A stretch of 64,000 bases of DNA from Bradyrhizobium guangxiense. GTDB taxonomy: Bacteria; Pseudomonadota; Alphaproteobacteria; Rhizobiales; Xanthobacteraceae. Shown here piece after piece: positions 43,325 to 51,354 of the stretch. The notes below the pieces were generated by a model. The model made no database searches. It had not been told where the DNA came from and saw only the letters and a list, made by a program, of their open reading frames with translations. The stretch is taken from assembly GCF_004114915.1 (NCBI RefSeq), contig NZ_CP022219.1, positions 5,176,501 through 5,240,500 of the forward strand, in the 5' to 3' direction. Position numbers and translations under genes: made by a program. Every line of letters starts with the position of its first letter. Positions within the stretch are counted from its first letter, which is position 1.

Positions 43325-44167
43325 ATGAAATTTACTGGCACCAAGGACTATGTTGCGACCGACGATCTCAAGGTCGCCGTCAATGCCTCGATCGTGCTGG
43401 AACGCCCGCTCTTGGTGAAGGGCGAGCCCGGCACCGGCAAGACGGTGCTGGCGGAGGAAGTGGCGAAGGCGCTGAACGCGCCGCTTCTGACCTGGCACAT
43501 CAAGTCCACCACCAAGGCGCAGCAGGGCCTCTACGAATACGACGCGGTGTCGCGCCTGCGCGACAGCCAGCTCGGCGATGCCAGGGTCTCCGACATCAAG
43601 AACTACATCAAGCGCGGCAAGCTGTGGGAGGCCTTCACCGCCGAGCAGCGCCCGGTGCTCTTGATCGACGAGATCGACAAGGCCGATATCGAATTCCCGA
43701 ACGATTTGCTGCTCGAGCTCGATCGCATGGAATTCCATGTCTACGAGACCGGCGAGACGATCAAGGCGAAGCAGCGCCCGATCATGATGATCACCTCCAA
43801 CAACGAGAAGGAGCTGCCGGACGCTTTTCTCCGCCGCTGCTTCTTCCACTACATCAAGTTCCCCGACGCCGACACGATGGGCCGCATCGTCGACGTCCAC
43901 TTCCCCGGCATCAAGAAGCGCCTGGTCGAGGAGGCGCTGCGCATCTTCTTCGAGGTGCGCGAGGTCCCCGGCCTGAAGAAGAAACCCTCGACCTCGGAGC
44001 TGCTCGACTGGCTCAAGCTGCTGCTCAACGAGGACATGAGCGTCGAGCAATTGAGGGAACGGGATCCGCGAAAACTGATCCCGCCGCTGCACGGTGCGCT
44101 CCTCAAGAACGAGCAGGACGTGCATCTGTTCGAGCGGCTGGCTTTCTTGAGCCGACGGGAAGTGTGA
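43325..44167 (+). CDS. MoxR family AAA+ ATPase
   Basis: A 280-residue AAA+ protein. Walker A is GEPGTGKT (about 34-41); Walker B is LLIDEIDKAD (about 112-121); sensor 1 is ITSNNEKELPDAFLRRC with the Arg finger. MoxR proteins assemble or activate partner complexes together with a VWA protein, here the one encoded divergently at 41688. GAGGA is 8-12 bases upstream of the ATG. It is followed by a 327-base gap filled with repeats. Confidence 0.95.
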   Translation: MKFTGTKDYVATDDLKVAVNASIVLERPLLVKGEPGTGKTVLAEEVAKALNAPLLTWHIKSTTKAQQGLYEYDAVSRLRDSQLGDARVSDIKNYIKRGKLWEAFTAEQRPVLLIDEIDKADIEFPNDLLLELDRMEFHVYETGETIKAKQRPIMMITSNNEKELPDAFLRRCFFHYIKFPDADTMGRIVDVHFPGIKKRLVEEALRIFFEVREVPGLKKKPSTSELLDWLKLLLNEDMSVEQLRERDPRKLIPPLHGALLKNEQDVHLFERLAFLSRREV

Positions 44168-44215
44168 GCCTCGGGTTCGCGCGCGATAGCGCCCCGCTGT
44201 CGCTTCAAACATTGG

Positions 44216-44322
44216 TGTCATTTCCCCGCGAAGGCGGGGAATCTAGTACGCCGCGGCTTCCAAGCTCAATCACAACTGCCTCTGGAATACTGGATCGCCC
44301 GGTCAAAGCCGGGCGATGACAG
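44216..44322. repeat. Family-C palindromic repeat, copy C2
   Basis: GTGTCATTTCCCCGCGAAGG with CGGGGAATCTAG forms one stem; CTGGATCGCCCGG with CCGGGCGATGACAG forms the other. Similar to C1 at 23250. Confidence 0.8.
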
Positions 44323-44377
44323 CGAGAGTGTGGCACGCGCCTGCCTTCCCGTCGTCATTGCGAGCACAGCGAAGTTC

Positions 44378-44465
44378 GTAGGGTGGGTTAGCGTCAGCAT
44401 AATCCACCTCTTTCGTTTCCCCGTCGACAGAAGTGGTGGGTTACGCTGACGCTAACCCACCCTAC
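44378..44465. repeat. Family-D palindromic repeat, copy D1
   Basis: GTAGGGTGGGTTAGCGTCAG (44378-44397) is the inverse complement of CTGACGCTAACCCACCCTAC (44446-44465). The bases between these arms hold AATCCACC and GGTGGGTT. Together with C2 it fills most of the 327-base gap 44168-44494. Confidence 0.9.
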
Positions 44466-44494
44466 GGCTCCTTGCTTCTTGGCTGGTCCGCGGG

Positions 44495-44782
44495 CTACGC
44501 TAAATCGCTTTCAGCTTTTGTCCGCCATTCTTCCATCGATTCGAGAATGATTGTTGCGGGCCAGCTTGGATGAGCCTCCTTCTTGCCGGACCACGTCAAG
44601 TGAACTTCGGCCACTCTTCCATCGTCCAGTGAGACAAGAACGTCGTCACGGTCATCTCGCCTGGCATCCACCTTGATCTCCAAACCGGCAAGCGGGTGCC
44701 GATCACCGATCTCCCTCCTCAACTCCTCTTCGAGAAGAAGGCGTTCTCGTTCATCGATGATCTGACGCCAGGGCTCAATCAC
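44495..44782 (-). CDS. Small acidic cytoplasmic protein of unknown function
   Basis: A 95-residue protein starting at GTG 44782. Charged helix first (DERERLLLEEELRREIGDRH), then a beta-rich half (LEIKVDARRDDRDDVLVSLD, then GRVAEVHLTWSGKKEAHPSW), ending TIILESMEEWRTKAESDL. It resembles cytosolic rhizobial hypotheticals; I do not know the family. It starts 1 base after the GMC oxidoreductase stop, so it is probably translationally coupled to that gene. Confidence 0.75.
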   Translation of the reverse strand: MIEPWRQIIDERERLLLEEELRREIGDRHPLAGLEIKVDARRDDRDDVLVSLDDGRVAEVHLTWSGKKEAHPSWPATIILESMEEWRTKAESDLA

Positions 44783-44783
44783 C

Positions 44784-46430
44784 TCACGCCATCGCCGCGT
44801 CCGGGATGCGTGCCGCTTCCATCGGCGCCTTGCCGCGGATGAGGTCCGAGGCGCGGTCGGCGATCATCATGGTGGAGGCATTCAAATTTGCCGAGATCAT
44901 GCGCGGCATGACGGAGGCGTCGATGACACGGAGACCTTCGAGGCCGTGGACGCGGAGCTGGTCGTCGACCACCGCCCACGTGCTGTCCGCCGGGCCCATG
45001 CGGCAGGTGCAGCCGGGATGGAAGGTGGTGGTGCCGCGCTCGGTGGCGGCGTGCAAAAATTCGTCGTCGGTGTTGACGTTGGGACCGGGGAAATCCTCGT
45101 AGGCGTAATAGGGCGACAGGGGCGCTGACTTCAAAAGCCGCCGCGCGAGCTTCATGCCGCCGACGATGACGCGGCGGTCGAGCTCGGCGTCGAGATAATT
45201 GGTCTGGATGATCGGCGGCGCGAACGGATCAGACGAGCGGATGCGGACATAGCCGCGGCTCTCCGGGCGCTGCTGCCAGGAGGCCACCGTCATGCCGGGC
45301 TCGTCCTCGAGCTGGCCCTGCACGCCTTCCTTGTAGGAGGCCGGCGTGAAGGTGAGCTGCAGGTCGGATGAGTCGGCGCTCTCGCCGGAATGCCAGAAGC
45401 AATAGACCATGGTCGGCGACAGCGAGAGCAGGCCGCGGCGCGCGGTCGCCCATTTCAGCGCTTCGATCCACAGCGAGAAACCGCGGCGGAGCTCGTTGAT
45501 GGTCTTGATGTCTTTGACGCGCGCAACGGTGCGCGGGGCGTAATGGTCCTGCAGGCCCTCGCCGACGGGGAGCGCGTGACGCACGGCGATGCCGTGCTGC
45601 TGCAACAAATCAGGCGAGCCGACGCCGGAGAGCTGCAAGAGCTGCGGCGAATTATAGGTGCCGCCGGAGAGGATCACCTCCTTGTTCGCGCGCACCTCCA
45701 CCGGCGTGCCGCCGCGGCCGCCCTTGCTGTAGCGCACGCCGACGGCGCGCTTGCCCTCGAAGATGATCTCGGTGGCGTGCGCGTGGGTGTGCACATGCAC
45801 GTTGGGCCGCTTCATCGCAGGCTTGAGGAACGCGGTCGAACCGGAGACGCGCAGGCCGTTGTTGATGGTGCGCTGGCAGTAGGAGACGCCTTCCTGGGTC
45901 TTGCCGTTGTAATCGGGGTTGCGGGGGATGCCGAGCGACACCGCGCCTTCCATGAAGGCCTCGCAAAGCGGATCGCGCCAGTCCATCGTCGTCACCGTGA
46001 GGCTGCCCTCGCGGCCGCGATAGGTGTCCTCGCCCTCGCCGACCCGCTTCTCCAATCGCCGGAAATAGGGCAGCACGTCGGCATAGCCCCAGCCGCGATT
46101 GCCCATCTGCGCCCAGGTGTCGAAATCCATGCGCTGGCCGCGATTGTAGATGTGGCCATTGATCGAGGACGAGCCGCCGAGCGTCTTGCCGCGCGGCGCG
46201 TAGATGCTGCGGCCATTCGTGTACGGCCCGGGCTCCTGCTGGTAGGCCCAGTTGATGCTCTTCATGTGAAAGGTCTTGATGAACCCCGCCGGCAGATGGA
46301 TGTAGGGATGCCAGTCGGAAGGGCCCGCTTCAAGCACGCAGACGCTGACGTTCGGATCTTCGCTGAGCCGGCTGGTGAGCACGCAACCGGCGGAGCCCGC
46401 ACCGACGATCACATAATCAAATCTGTCCAT
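44784..46430 (-). CDS. GMC-family FAD oxidoreductase (choline/alcohol dehydrogenase-like)
   Basis: A 548-residue protein. The ADP-binding site is VIVGAGSAGCVLTSRLSE (8-25), the GMC signature is APRGKTLGGSSSINGHIYNR (about 80-99), the second signature GGTYNSPQLLQLSGVG lies near 255, and the catalytic His is in TTFHPGCTCRMG with Asn in SANLNASTMM near the C-terminus. It oxidises an alcohol group with FAD; the family includes choline dehydrogenase, but that specificity is not shown here. There is no signal peptide. It is followed closely by the small acidic protein gene and preceded by a GNAT gene 15 bases upstream on the same strand. Confidence 0.93.
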   Translation of the reverse strand: MDRFDYVIVGAGSAGCVLTSRLSEDPNVSVCVLEAGPSDWHPYIHLPAGFIKTFHMKSINWAYQQEPGPYTNGRSIYAPRGKTLGGSSSINGHIYNRGQRMDFDTWAQMGNRGWGYADVLPYFRRLEKRVGEGEDTYRGREGSLTVTTMDWRDPLCEAFMEGAVSLGIPRNPDYNGKTQEGVSYCQRTINNGLRVSGSTAFLKPAMKRPNVHVHTHAHATEIIFEGKRAVGVRYSKGGRGGTPVEVRANKEVILSGGTYNSPQLLQLSGVGSPDLLQQHGIAVRHALPVGEGLQDHYAPRTVARVKDIKTINELRRGFSLWIEALKWATARRGLLSLSPTMVYCFWHSGESADSSDLQLTFTPASYKEGVQGQLEDEPGMTVASWQQRPESRGYVRIRSSDPFAPPIIQTNYLDAELDRRVIVGGMKLARRLLKSAPLSPYYAYEDFPGPNVNTDDEFLHAATERGTTTFHPGCTCRMGPADSTWAVVDDQLRVHGLEGLRVIDASVMPRMISANLNASTMMIADRASDLIRGKAPMEAARIPDAAMA

Positions 46431-46445
46431 GGTCCCTCGGCCGCC

Positions 46446-47039
46446 CTAGCGCGGCTTGTCGTTGAGTTGAAATTCCAGATGCGCCTGCACCGTCGGCCAT
46501 TCGGCCGCGGTGATGCTGTACACGACCGTATCGCGCAGCGTGCCGTTCGGCGCGATCTGGTGGCTGCGCAAAATGCCGTCCTGCTTGGCGCCGAGACGCT
46601 CGATGGCGCGGCGGCTCTGGTGATTGAAGAAGTGCGTGCGGAATTCCACCGCGATGCAGTTCAGCGTCTCGAAGGCGTGCCGCAGCAACAGCAGCTTGCA
46701 CTGGGTGTTGAGGGGGCCGCGCTGCGCGCTCTTGCCGTACCAGGTGGAGCCGATCTCGACGCGGCGGTTGGCGGCATCGATGTTCATGTAGGTCGTCATG
46801 CCGACAATCCGGCCGCCGGCATCGAACACGGTGAACGGCAACATCGAGCCCGCGGCCTGCAGGCCGAGACGGCGGTCGATCTCCTTGCCCATGTTCTCCG
46901 GCAGCGGAATCGCGGTGTACCAGAGCTTCGAAAGCTCGCCGTCCTTGACAGCCTCGACCAGCGCCTCGCGATGCTGGTGCGACAGCGGCTCGAGACGGGC
47001 GTGCTGTCCACGCAGGGTGATGGGATCGGGCCAGGGCAT
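46446..47039 (-). CDS. GNAT-family N-acetyltransferase
   Basis: A 197-residue protein of the RimJ/RimL-like GNAT type: LRGQHARLEPLSHQHREALV at the N-terminus, EIGSTWYGKSAQRGPLNTQC (about 95-114) covering the acetyl-CoA loop, and VEFRTHFFNHQSRRAIERLG near 130-150. It transfers an acetyl group to an amine of a protein or metabolite; the substrate is unknown. The ATG at 47039 fits the family start. It ends 15 bases before the GMC oxidoreductase start, so both may be cotranscribed. Confidence 0.9.
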   Translation of the reverse strand: MPWPDPITLRGQHARLEPLSHQHREALVEAVKDGELSKLWYTAIPLPENMGKEIDRRLGLQAAGSMLPFTVFDAGGRIVGMTTYMNIDAANRRVEIGSTWYGKSAQRGPLNTQCKLLLLRHAFETLNCIAVEFRTHFFNHQSRRAIERLGAKQDGILRSHQIAPNGTLRDTVVYSITAAEWPTVQAHLEFQLNDKPR

Positions 47040-47060
47040 TTCTCACTCCATAATGACTGC

Positions 47061-47172
47061 CGTCATTCCGGGGCGCGACGAAGTCGCGAGCCCGGGAATC
47101 CATTCAACGACCAACTCTGGGGCCTAATGGATTCCGGGCCAGCGTGCTGGCGCACGCATCCTGGAATGACGA
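47061..47172. repeat. Family-B palindromic repeat, copy B7
   Basis: CGTCATTCCGGGGCGCGACG opens and CCTGGAATGACGACG closes the element. Inner stems include GCGACGAAGTCGC and GGGAATCCATTC/AATGGATTCCGG. Confidence 0.85.
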
Positions 47173-47195
47173 CGGACGTATCGACACAGATACAG

Positions 47196-48122
47196 TCACT
47201 TGTTCAAAAAGTTCAACGGCAAACCGCCGCGCGGCCAGTCCATCGCGACCAGCTCGCCCTTGCCCGACAGCGTGATATAGGCGGTCTTCAGCTCGGGACC
47301 GCCGAAGGCGATGTTGGTGGTGACGCGATCGCCGGTCGGGACCTGCTCGACCAGCGCGCCGTCGGGCGCGATCACCGAGATGCAGCCGGAGACGAGGGTG
47401 GCGACGCAGACATTGCCGCCAGCCTCCACCGCGAGCGAGTCGAACATCTGGTAGCCACCGAGGCCGCAGATCGGCTTGCCGCGCTCGCCGCGATAGATCA
47501 CGTCGCGCGGCTTGAGCGTGCCTGGCGCGGAGAGCTCGTAGGCCCAGAGCCGGCCCGTCGGCGTCTCCGCGATGTATACGGTATTCTCATCCGGCGACAG
47601 GCCGATGCCGTTCGCCGGCAAGATGCCGTGCACGATCTCGACCAGCTCGGTCATGCCGGGCTTGAGATAATACATGCCGCCGACGTCCATCTCGCGCGCG
47701 CGGCGCTTGCCGAGATCGGAGAACCAGAGACCACCCTGCTTGTCGAACACCAGATCGTTCGGTCCGCGCAGATCGTGCGCGCCGCATTTGGTCACGACGG
47801 TCTCGACCTTGCCGGATTGCAGATCGACGCGCTGGATCGAGCCGCCGAGATAATCGTCCGGCTGCGGGCCCGGCATGATCATGTTGCGGGTCGGGATCCA
47901 GGAGAAGCCGCCATTGTTGCAGATGTAGATCTTGCCGTCGGGCCCGAGCGCGGCGCCGTTCGGCCCGCCCGGAATTTTCGCCACGATCTCCTTGCGGCCA
48001 TCCGGGTAGACGCGCGTCAAGCGCTGGCCGCGGATCTCCACCAGCAGCACCGAGCCGTCCGGCATCACGACCGGCCCTTCGGGAAATTCGAGGTCGGTGG
48101 CGAGAACGCGGACGTTGGACAT
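47196..48122 (-). CDS. SMP-30/gluconolactonase-type calcium propeller
   Basis: A 308-residue six-bladed propeller: EFPEGPVVMPDGSVLLVEIR near the start holds the first metal Glu, GPNGAALGPDGKIYICNNGG has the Asn, and GIGLSPDENTVYIAETPTGR (about 180-200) carries the Asn/Asp of the calcium site. Gluconolactonase-like enzymes open sugar lactones. The GGGAGAG is 6-12 bases upstream of the ATG at 48122; the frame opens at 48158. It is divergent from the enolase-superfamily gene at 48373, a pairing typical of sugar-acid catabolism. Confidence 0.9.
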   Translation of the reverse strand: MSNVRVLATDLEFPEGPVVMPDGSVLLVEIRGQRLTRVYPDGRKEIVAKIPGGPNGAALGPDGKIYICNNGGFSWIPTRNMIMPGPQPDDYLGGSIQRVDLQSGKVETVVTKCGAHDLRGPNDLVFDKQGGLWFSDLGKRRAREMDVGGMYYLKPGMTELVEIVHGILPANGIGLSPDENTVYIAETPTGRLWAYELSAPGTLKPRDVIYRGERGKPICGLGGYQMFDSLAVEAGGNVCVATLVSGCISVIAPDGALVEQVPTGDRVTTNIAFGGPELKTAYITLSGKGELVAMDWPRGGLPLNFLNK

Positions 48123-48372
48123 GTGGAGACTCTCCCGGCTGCTTGTTATGGCTTGCACGGGATGTCCGGCACGGGCCCCACACGCAAGATTTGCCTGCGG
48201 TTATGACAAAGTCGCCTCCGCTTGCCAAGCAAACGGATGGTATGCCAGCGTTGCGCTGCATTCCTTCGTCAGCCGCAATGAGACAGTGCTCGAACAGCCT
48301 CTGGCGACGCCCCGGCATTCGCAGCTACACTCCGCGAGAACCGCTCGCGAGAAAGCACGGAGGAACCGCGTC

Positions 48373-49476
48373 ATGGAAATTACAGATGTGCGGGCGCACC
48401 ATATCCGCATTCCCTATGATGCCGGTGTCGCGAGCTTCCGCCAGGGCGCGTCGGCAATCACGGCTCTCGACATGGTGCTGGTCGAGGTCTTAACCGATGC
48501 CGGGCTGACCGGCTGGGGGGATGCCTTCGCCTATGTCTGCCCGCGCACCACGCGCAGCGCCGTCGAGGAGATGATCGCGCCGCAGGCCCGTGGGCTGAAG
48601 GTGCCCGATGCGGCCGGCATTCCCGCTGTCATGGAGCAGATCCAACGCAATCTGCATCTGTTCGGCCGCTACGGCATCACCATGTTCGCGATCTCGGGGC
48701 TCGATATCGCGCTCTGGGACCTTGCCGCCAAGATCGAGGGCGTGCCCGTGCATCGCCTGCTCGGCGCGACCAGGCGCACGGCGATTCCGGCTTACGCGAG
48801 CCTGTTGCGGATCGGCGCGCCCGACAGCATAGCGGCCGAATGCAGGAAAGCGCTCGCGCTCGGCTACGGCGCGATCAAGCTGCACGAGACCACGACGCCT
48901 GGGGTATTCGCCGCGCGGGAGGCGATCGGCCCCAGCATTCCGCTGATGGTCGACATGAACTGCCCGCTGACGGCCGAGCAGGCGATCGCATTCGCAACGA
49001 CGTGCCGGGACGCGCGGCCGATGTTCCTGGAGGAGCCGGTCTGGCCGCCGGAAGACTTTGCCGCGCTCGCCGAGGTCCGCAGCAAGGGCGGGCTCGGCGT
49101 CGCCGCCGGCGAGAATGCCTGCACGGAATATCAATTCCGCCAGATGATGGCGGCGGGCGCAGTGAGCCACGCCCAGCCGTCGGTCACCAAGGTCGGCGGC
49201 ATCACGGAATTCCTGAAGGTCGCCGCACTCGCCGATCGGCTCGGCGTCAAGATCGTTCCGCACTCGCCCTATTTCGGGCCCGGTCTGCTCGCGACGCTGC
49301 ATCTCTTGGCGACGCGCGACGACGGGCTGGCCGAGATGTTCCATCTCAAGCGCGAGGCCTGCCTCTGGGGCGGCCGCGCCGATAGCGATGCCACCGGCCA
49401 CGTCGCGGTGCCCTCAGGACCCGGGCTCGGCTACGAGCCTGATCGTGGCGTGATGGAGCGATATCGCGTGACGTGA
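48373..49476 (+). CDS. Mandelate-racemase/muconate-lactonizing enzyme-family (enolase superfamily) protein
   Basis: A 367-residue enzyme. The capping domain is at about 1-120, and the TIM barrel holds KLHET (about 175-179), the metal ligands Asp in LMVDMNCPL (about 194), Glu in MFLEEPVW (about 219) and Glu in AAGENACTEY (about 245), and a His in IVPHSPYFGPG (about 296). In the K-x-K motif of racemases the second Lys is here His (KLH). The substrate is probably a sugar acid or similar carboxylate, by context with the divergent SMP-30 gene. GGAGG is 9-13 bases upstream of the ATG. It is not possible to tell racemase from dehydratase by eye. Confidence 0.9.
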   Translation: MEITDVRAHHIRIPYDAGVASFRQGASAITALDMVLVEVLTDAGLTGWGDAFAYVCPRTTRSAVEEMIAPQARGLKVPDAAGIPAVMEQIQRNLHLFGRYGITMFAISGLDIALWDLAAKIEGVPVHRLLGATRRTAIPAYASLLRIGAPDSIAAECRKALALGYGAIKLHETTTPGVFAAREAIGPSIPLMVDMNCPLTAEQAIAFATTCRDARPMFLEEPVWPPEDFAALAEVRSKGGLGVAAGENACTEYQFRQMMAAGAVSHAQPSVTKVGGITEFLKVAALADRLGVKIVPHSPYFGPGLLATLHLLATRDDGLAEMFHLKREACLWGGRADSDATGHVAVPSGPGLGYEPDRGVMERYRVT

Positions 49477-49485
49477 CCGGCGCGG

Positions 49486-49842
49486 TTATTTCGCGGTGTC
49501 CTTCGGCGGCGGCGCGTCCTGCTTCTTCTTCAGATCCTCGACGAGCTTGGTCTGCGCGGCCTGGAGATCACCGATCGTCTTCTGCAAGCCGGCGAGGTTC
49601 GCCTTCAACGCGTCGATCTGACGCCCCGCCGCATCCAGCTTCTGCTGGTGATCGAGGCCGAGCTTGATGATGGTCTTCTGCAGGAAGTCGACATTGCTCT
49701 GCAGGCACGAAGTGCGCCGCTCCATGGTCTTCTCGACCGTGCAGATCTCGATGCCGGGCACGTCCTGCGCGTGCACCGGCGCATGCGCCAGCGTTGCGAG
49801 CAGCAATATCGCGAAACAGATGCCGGCATTTCGAAGCAGCAT
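49486..49842 (-). CDS. Secreted coiled-coil protein
   Basis: A 118-residue precursor starting MLLRNAGICFAILLLATLAH with a signal peptide ending near residue 25 (VHA-Q). Two cysteines lie early (ICTVEKTMERRTSC), then a coiled coil (about 50-105, AAGRQIDALKANLAGLQKTI, GDLQAAQTKLVEDLKKKQ) and a Pro/Lys tail. Periplasmic; unknown function. The ATG at 49842 has GAGGAA upstream. The frame extends to 50271 without support. Confidence 0.75.
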   Translation of the reverse strand: MLLRNAGICFAILLLATLAHAPVHAQDVPGIEICTVEKTMERRTSCLQSNVDFLQKTIIKLGLDHQQKLDAAGRQIDALKANLAGLQKTIGDLQAAQTKLVEDLKKKQDAPPPKDTAK

Positions 49843-50027
49843 AAACGGTTCCTCGTCCGGTCGATCACGGCAATGTGCGCTGTTTGCGCGCAGCCGCCTG
49901 ACGCTACCACACTCGCACCGCATTCTCGCGTTGAGCTTGCGTCTGTTCCCTCGGACGGGGAATGATGATCCGCGCGCGGAGGAAGTGGGCGCTCCTTCCG
50001 CGGCTTTGTTTAGGGGAGATTTTTGGA

Positions 50028-50252
50028 ATGGCAACGCGCGATAGACGTTTGGCGGAATTCGATGGCGCCGGAGAACCACCGCCGGGCCTGCCGGTCGAGG
50101 TGCTGTGCGAGGACCACAGCGGAACGTATCAGTTGCCGTTCGCCTGCCGCTATGTCGAAGGACGCTGGCGAAACCACGAGGCAGGAATCGCGGTCGAAGC
50201 CACCGTGATCGGCTGGCGCCTGCCGCGCGTGAAGCACTCGGGCGCGGCCTGA
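50028..50252 (+). CDS. Small hypothetical protein
   Basis: A 74-residue cytoplasmic protein starting MATRDRRLAEFDGAGEPPPG, with a beta-rich centre (VEVLCEDHSGTYQLPFACRY, VEGRWRNHEAGIAVEATVIG) and the ending WRLPRVKHSG. Start 50028 follows GGGGAG 12-17 bases upstream. It is a conserved rhizobial type as far as I recall, but I have no family name. A hairpin at 50281 follows. Confidence 0.65.
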   Translation: MATRDRRLAEFDGAGEPPPGLPVEVLCEDHSGTYQLPFACRYVEGRWRNHEAGIAVEATVIGWRLPRVKHSGAA

Positions 50253-50280
50253 CCAGCAGCCTCTGTTCCAAAATGCAACG

Positions 50281-50316
50281 GGGCCGCGCTCCGTCTTAAC
50301 CTTCGGAACGCGGCCC
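50281..50316 (+). terminator. Hairpin after the small hypothetical gene
   Basis: GGGCCGCG (50281-50288) pairs with CGCGGCCC (50309-50316), with an inner TCCG/CGGA continuation. No T-run follows. The rest of the 280-base gap to 50533 shows no ORF or repeat I would report. Confidence 0.6.
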
Positions 50317-50533
50317 GAACGAATCACGTCCGAATCAGAGGAATGGCCGTGTACGCACCTGTTCACGGCTAGATGTCGACGCCGCTGTGTGGGCGCGTAC
50401 AATATCTGTGCGGCGTGGCGGACGGCATCGACCCGTCCCGCGCGCCAAAGGTTAATCAGGACAAGGGCATAGCTAGCAGGCTGGCGCTGAGCGGTTGCCG
50501 CCACCGAAACAGGCACGGCCGCACAATGGCTGC

Positions 50534-51190
50534 CTAATATTCGACCTCGAGCTCTTCGATCTCGGCCGGCTCCTCCCGAGCCGCGGCGATCCATTCCTGC
50601 ATCTCGGGCATCGCCATGATGGTGTCGGCATAGGCCTTCAGCAGCGGCTCCAGCTTGACGTCATAGGTCGCAAAGCGCGTCACCACGGGTGCGTACATCG
50701 CATCCGCCATGGTGCGCTGCGTACCGAACAGGAACGGACCGCCCGACTTCTCGAGACAGTCGCGCCAGATGAACCAGACGCGGTCGATGTCGGCCTGCGC
50801 CCGCGACCAGATCTTGAAGCCGGGGAAGTGGCCCTTCAGATTCACCGGCAACGAAGCGCGCAGCGTGGTGAAGCCGGAATGGATTTCGCCGCAAATCGAG
50901 CGGCAATGGGCGCGCTGCACGCGGTCATCAGGCAGCAGGCCGGCGGCCGGCATCACCTCGTTGAGATATTCGGCGATCGCCAGCGTGTCCCAGACCACCG
51001 CGCCCTCGTGCCGCAAGCACGGCACCAGGATCGACGACGACAGCAAGAGGATCTCCGCGCGCGCCGACGGATCGTCCGGCGCGGTGACGATCTCCTCGAA
51101 ATCGAGCCCGGCGAATTTCGCCAGCAGCCAGCCGCGCAGAGACCAGGACGAATAGTTCTTGCTGCTGATGGTGAGTGTCGCCTTCGCCAT
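50534..51190 (-). CDS. Glutathione S-transferase family protein
   Basis: A 218-residue GST: the N-terminal domain (1-80) starts LTISSKNYSSWSLRGWLLAK, with the site residues in SSSILVPCLRHEGAVVWDTL (cis-Pro, and Asp-Thr in place of Glu-Ser); the helical domain (90-218) has FLFGTQRTMADAMYAPVVTR with the conserved N-capping Asp. It is distinct from the GST at 21940. Role: glutathione-dependent chemistry on an unknown substrate. Start at ATG 51190; the frame is open upstream to 51325. It is divergent from phaZ. Confidence 0.9.
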   Translation of the reverse strand: MAKATLTISSKNYSSWSLRGWLLAKFAGLDFEEIVTAPDDPSARAEILLLSSSILVPCLRHEGAVVWDTLAIAEYLNEVMPAAGLLPDDRVQRAHCRSICGEIHSGFTTLRASLPVNLKGHFPGFKIWSRAQADIDRVWFIWRDCLEKSGGPFLFGTQRTMADAMYAPVVTRFATYDVKLEPLLKAYADTIMAMPEMQEWIAAAREEPAEIEELEVEY

Positions 51191-51354
51191 ATGGCCCTTC
51201 CCTGATCCCGCCTCTCCGCCGGCTCGCGAATGCGCGCCGTACTCCGTGCTTGCCGTGACATGAGCAGCAAGCGACGTGCCAATTTTGCGGGGCCGTCCGG
51301 CCGCCGTTTGGCGTCGTAATTGCATAGCACCGCGGAACGGGTGGGCATTCCAGT

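Noticed and set aside
45390-48206. A plus-strand open frame of over 900 codons
   Set aside because: Antisense to the GMC oxidoreductase, GNAT and SMP-30 genes and running through repeat B7; composition is shadow-like.
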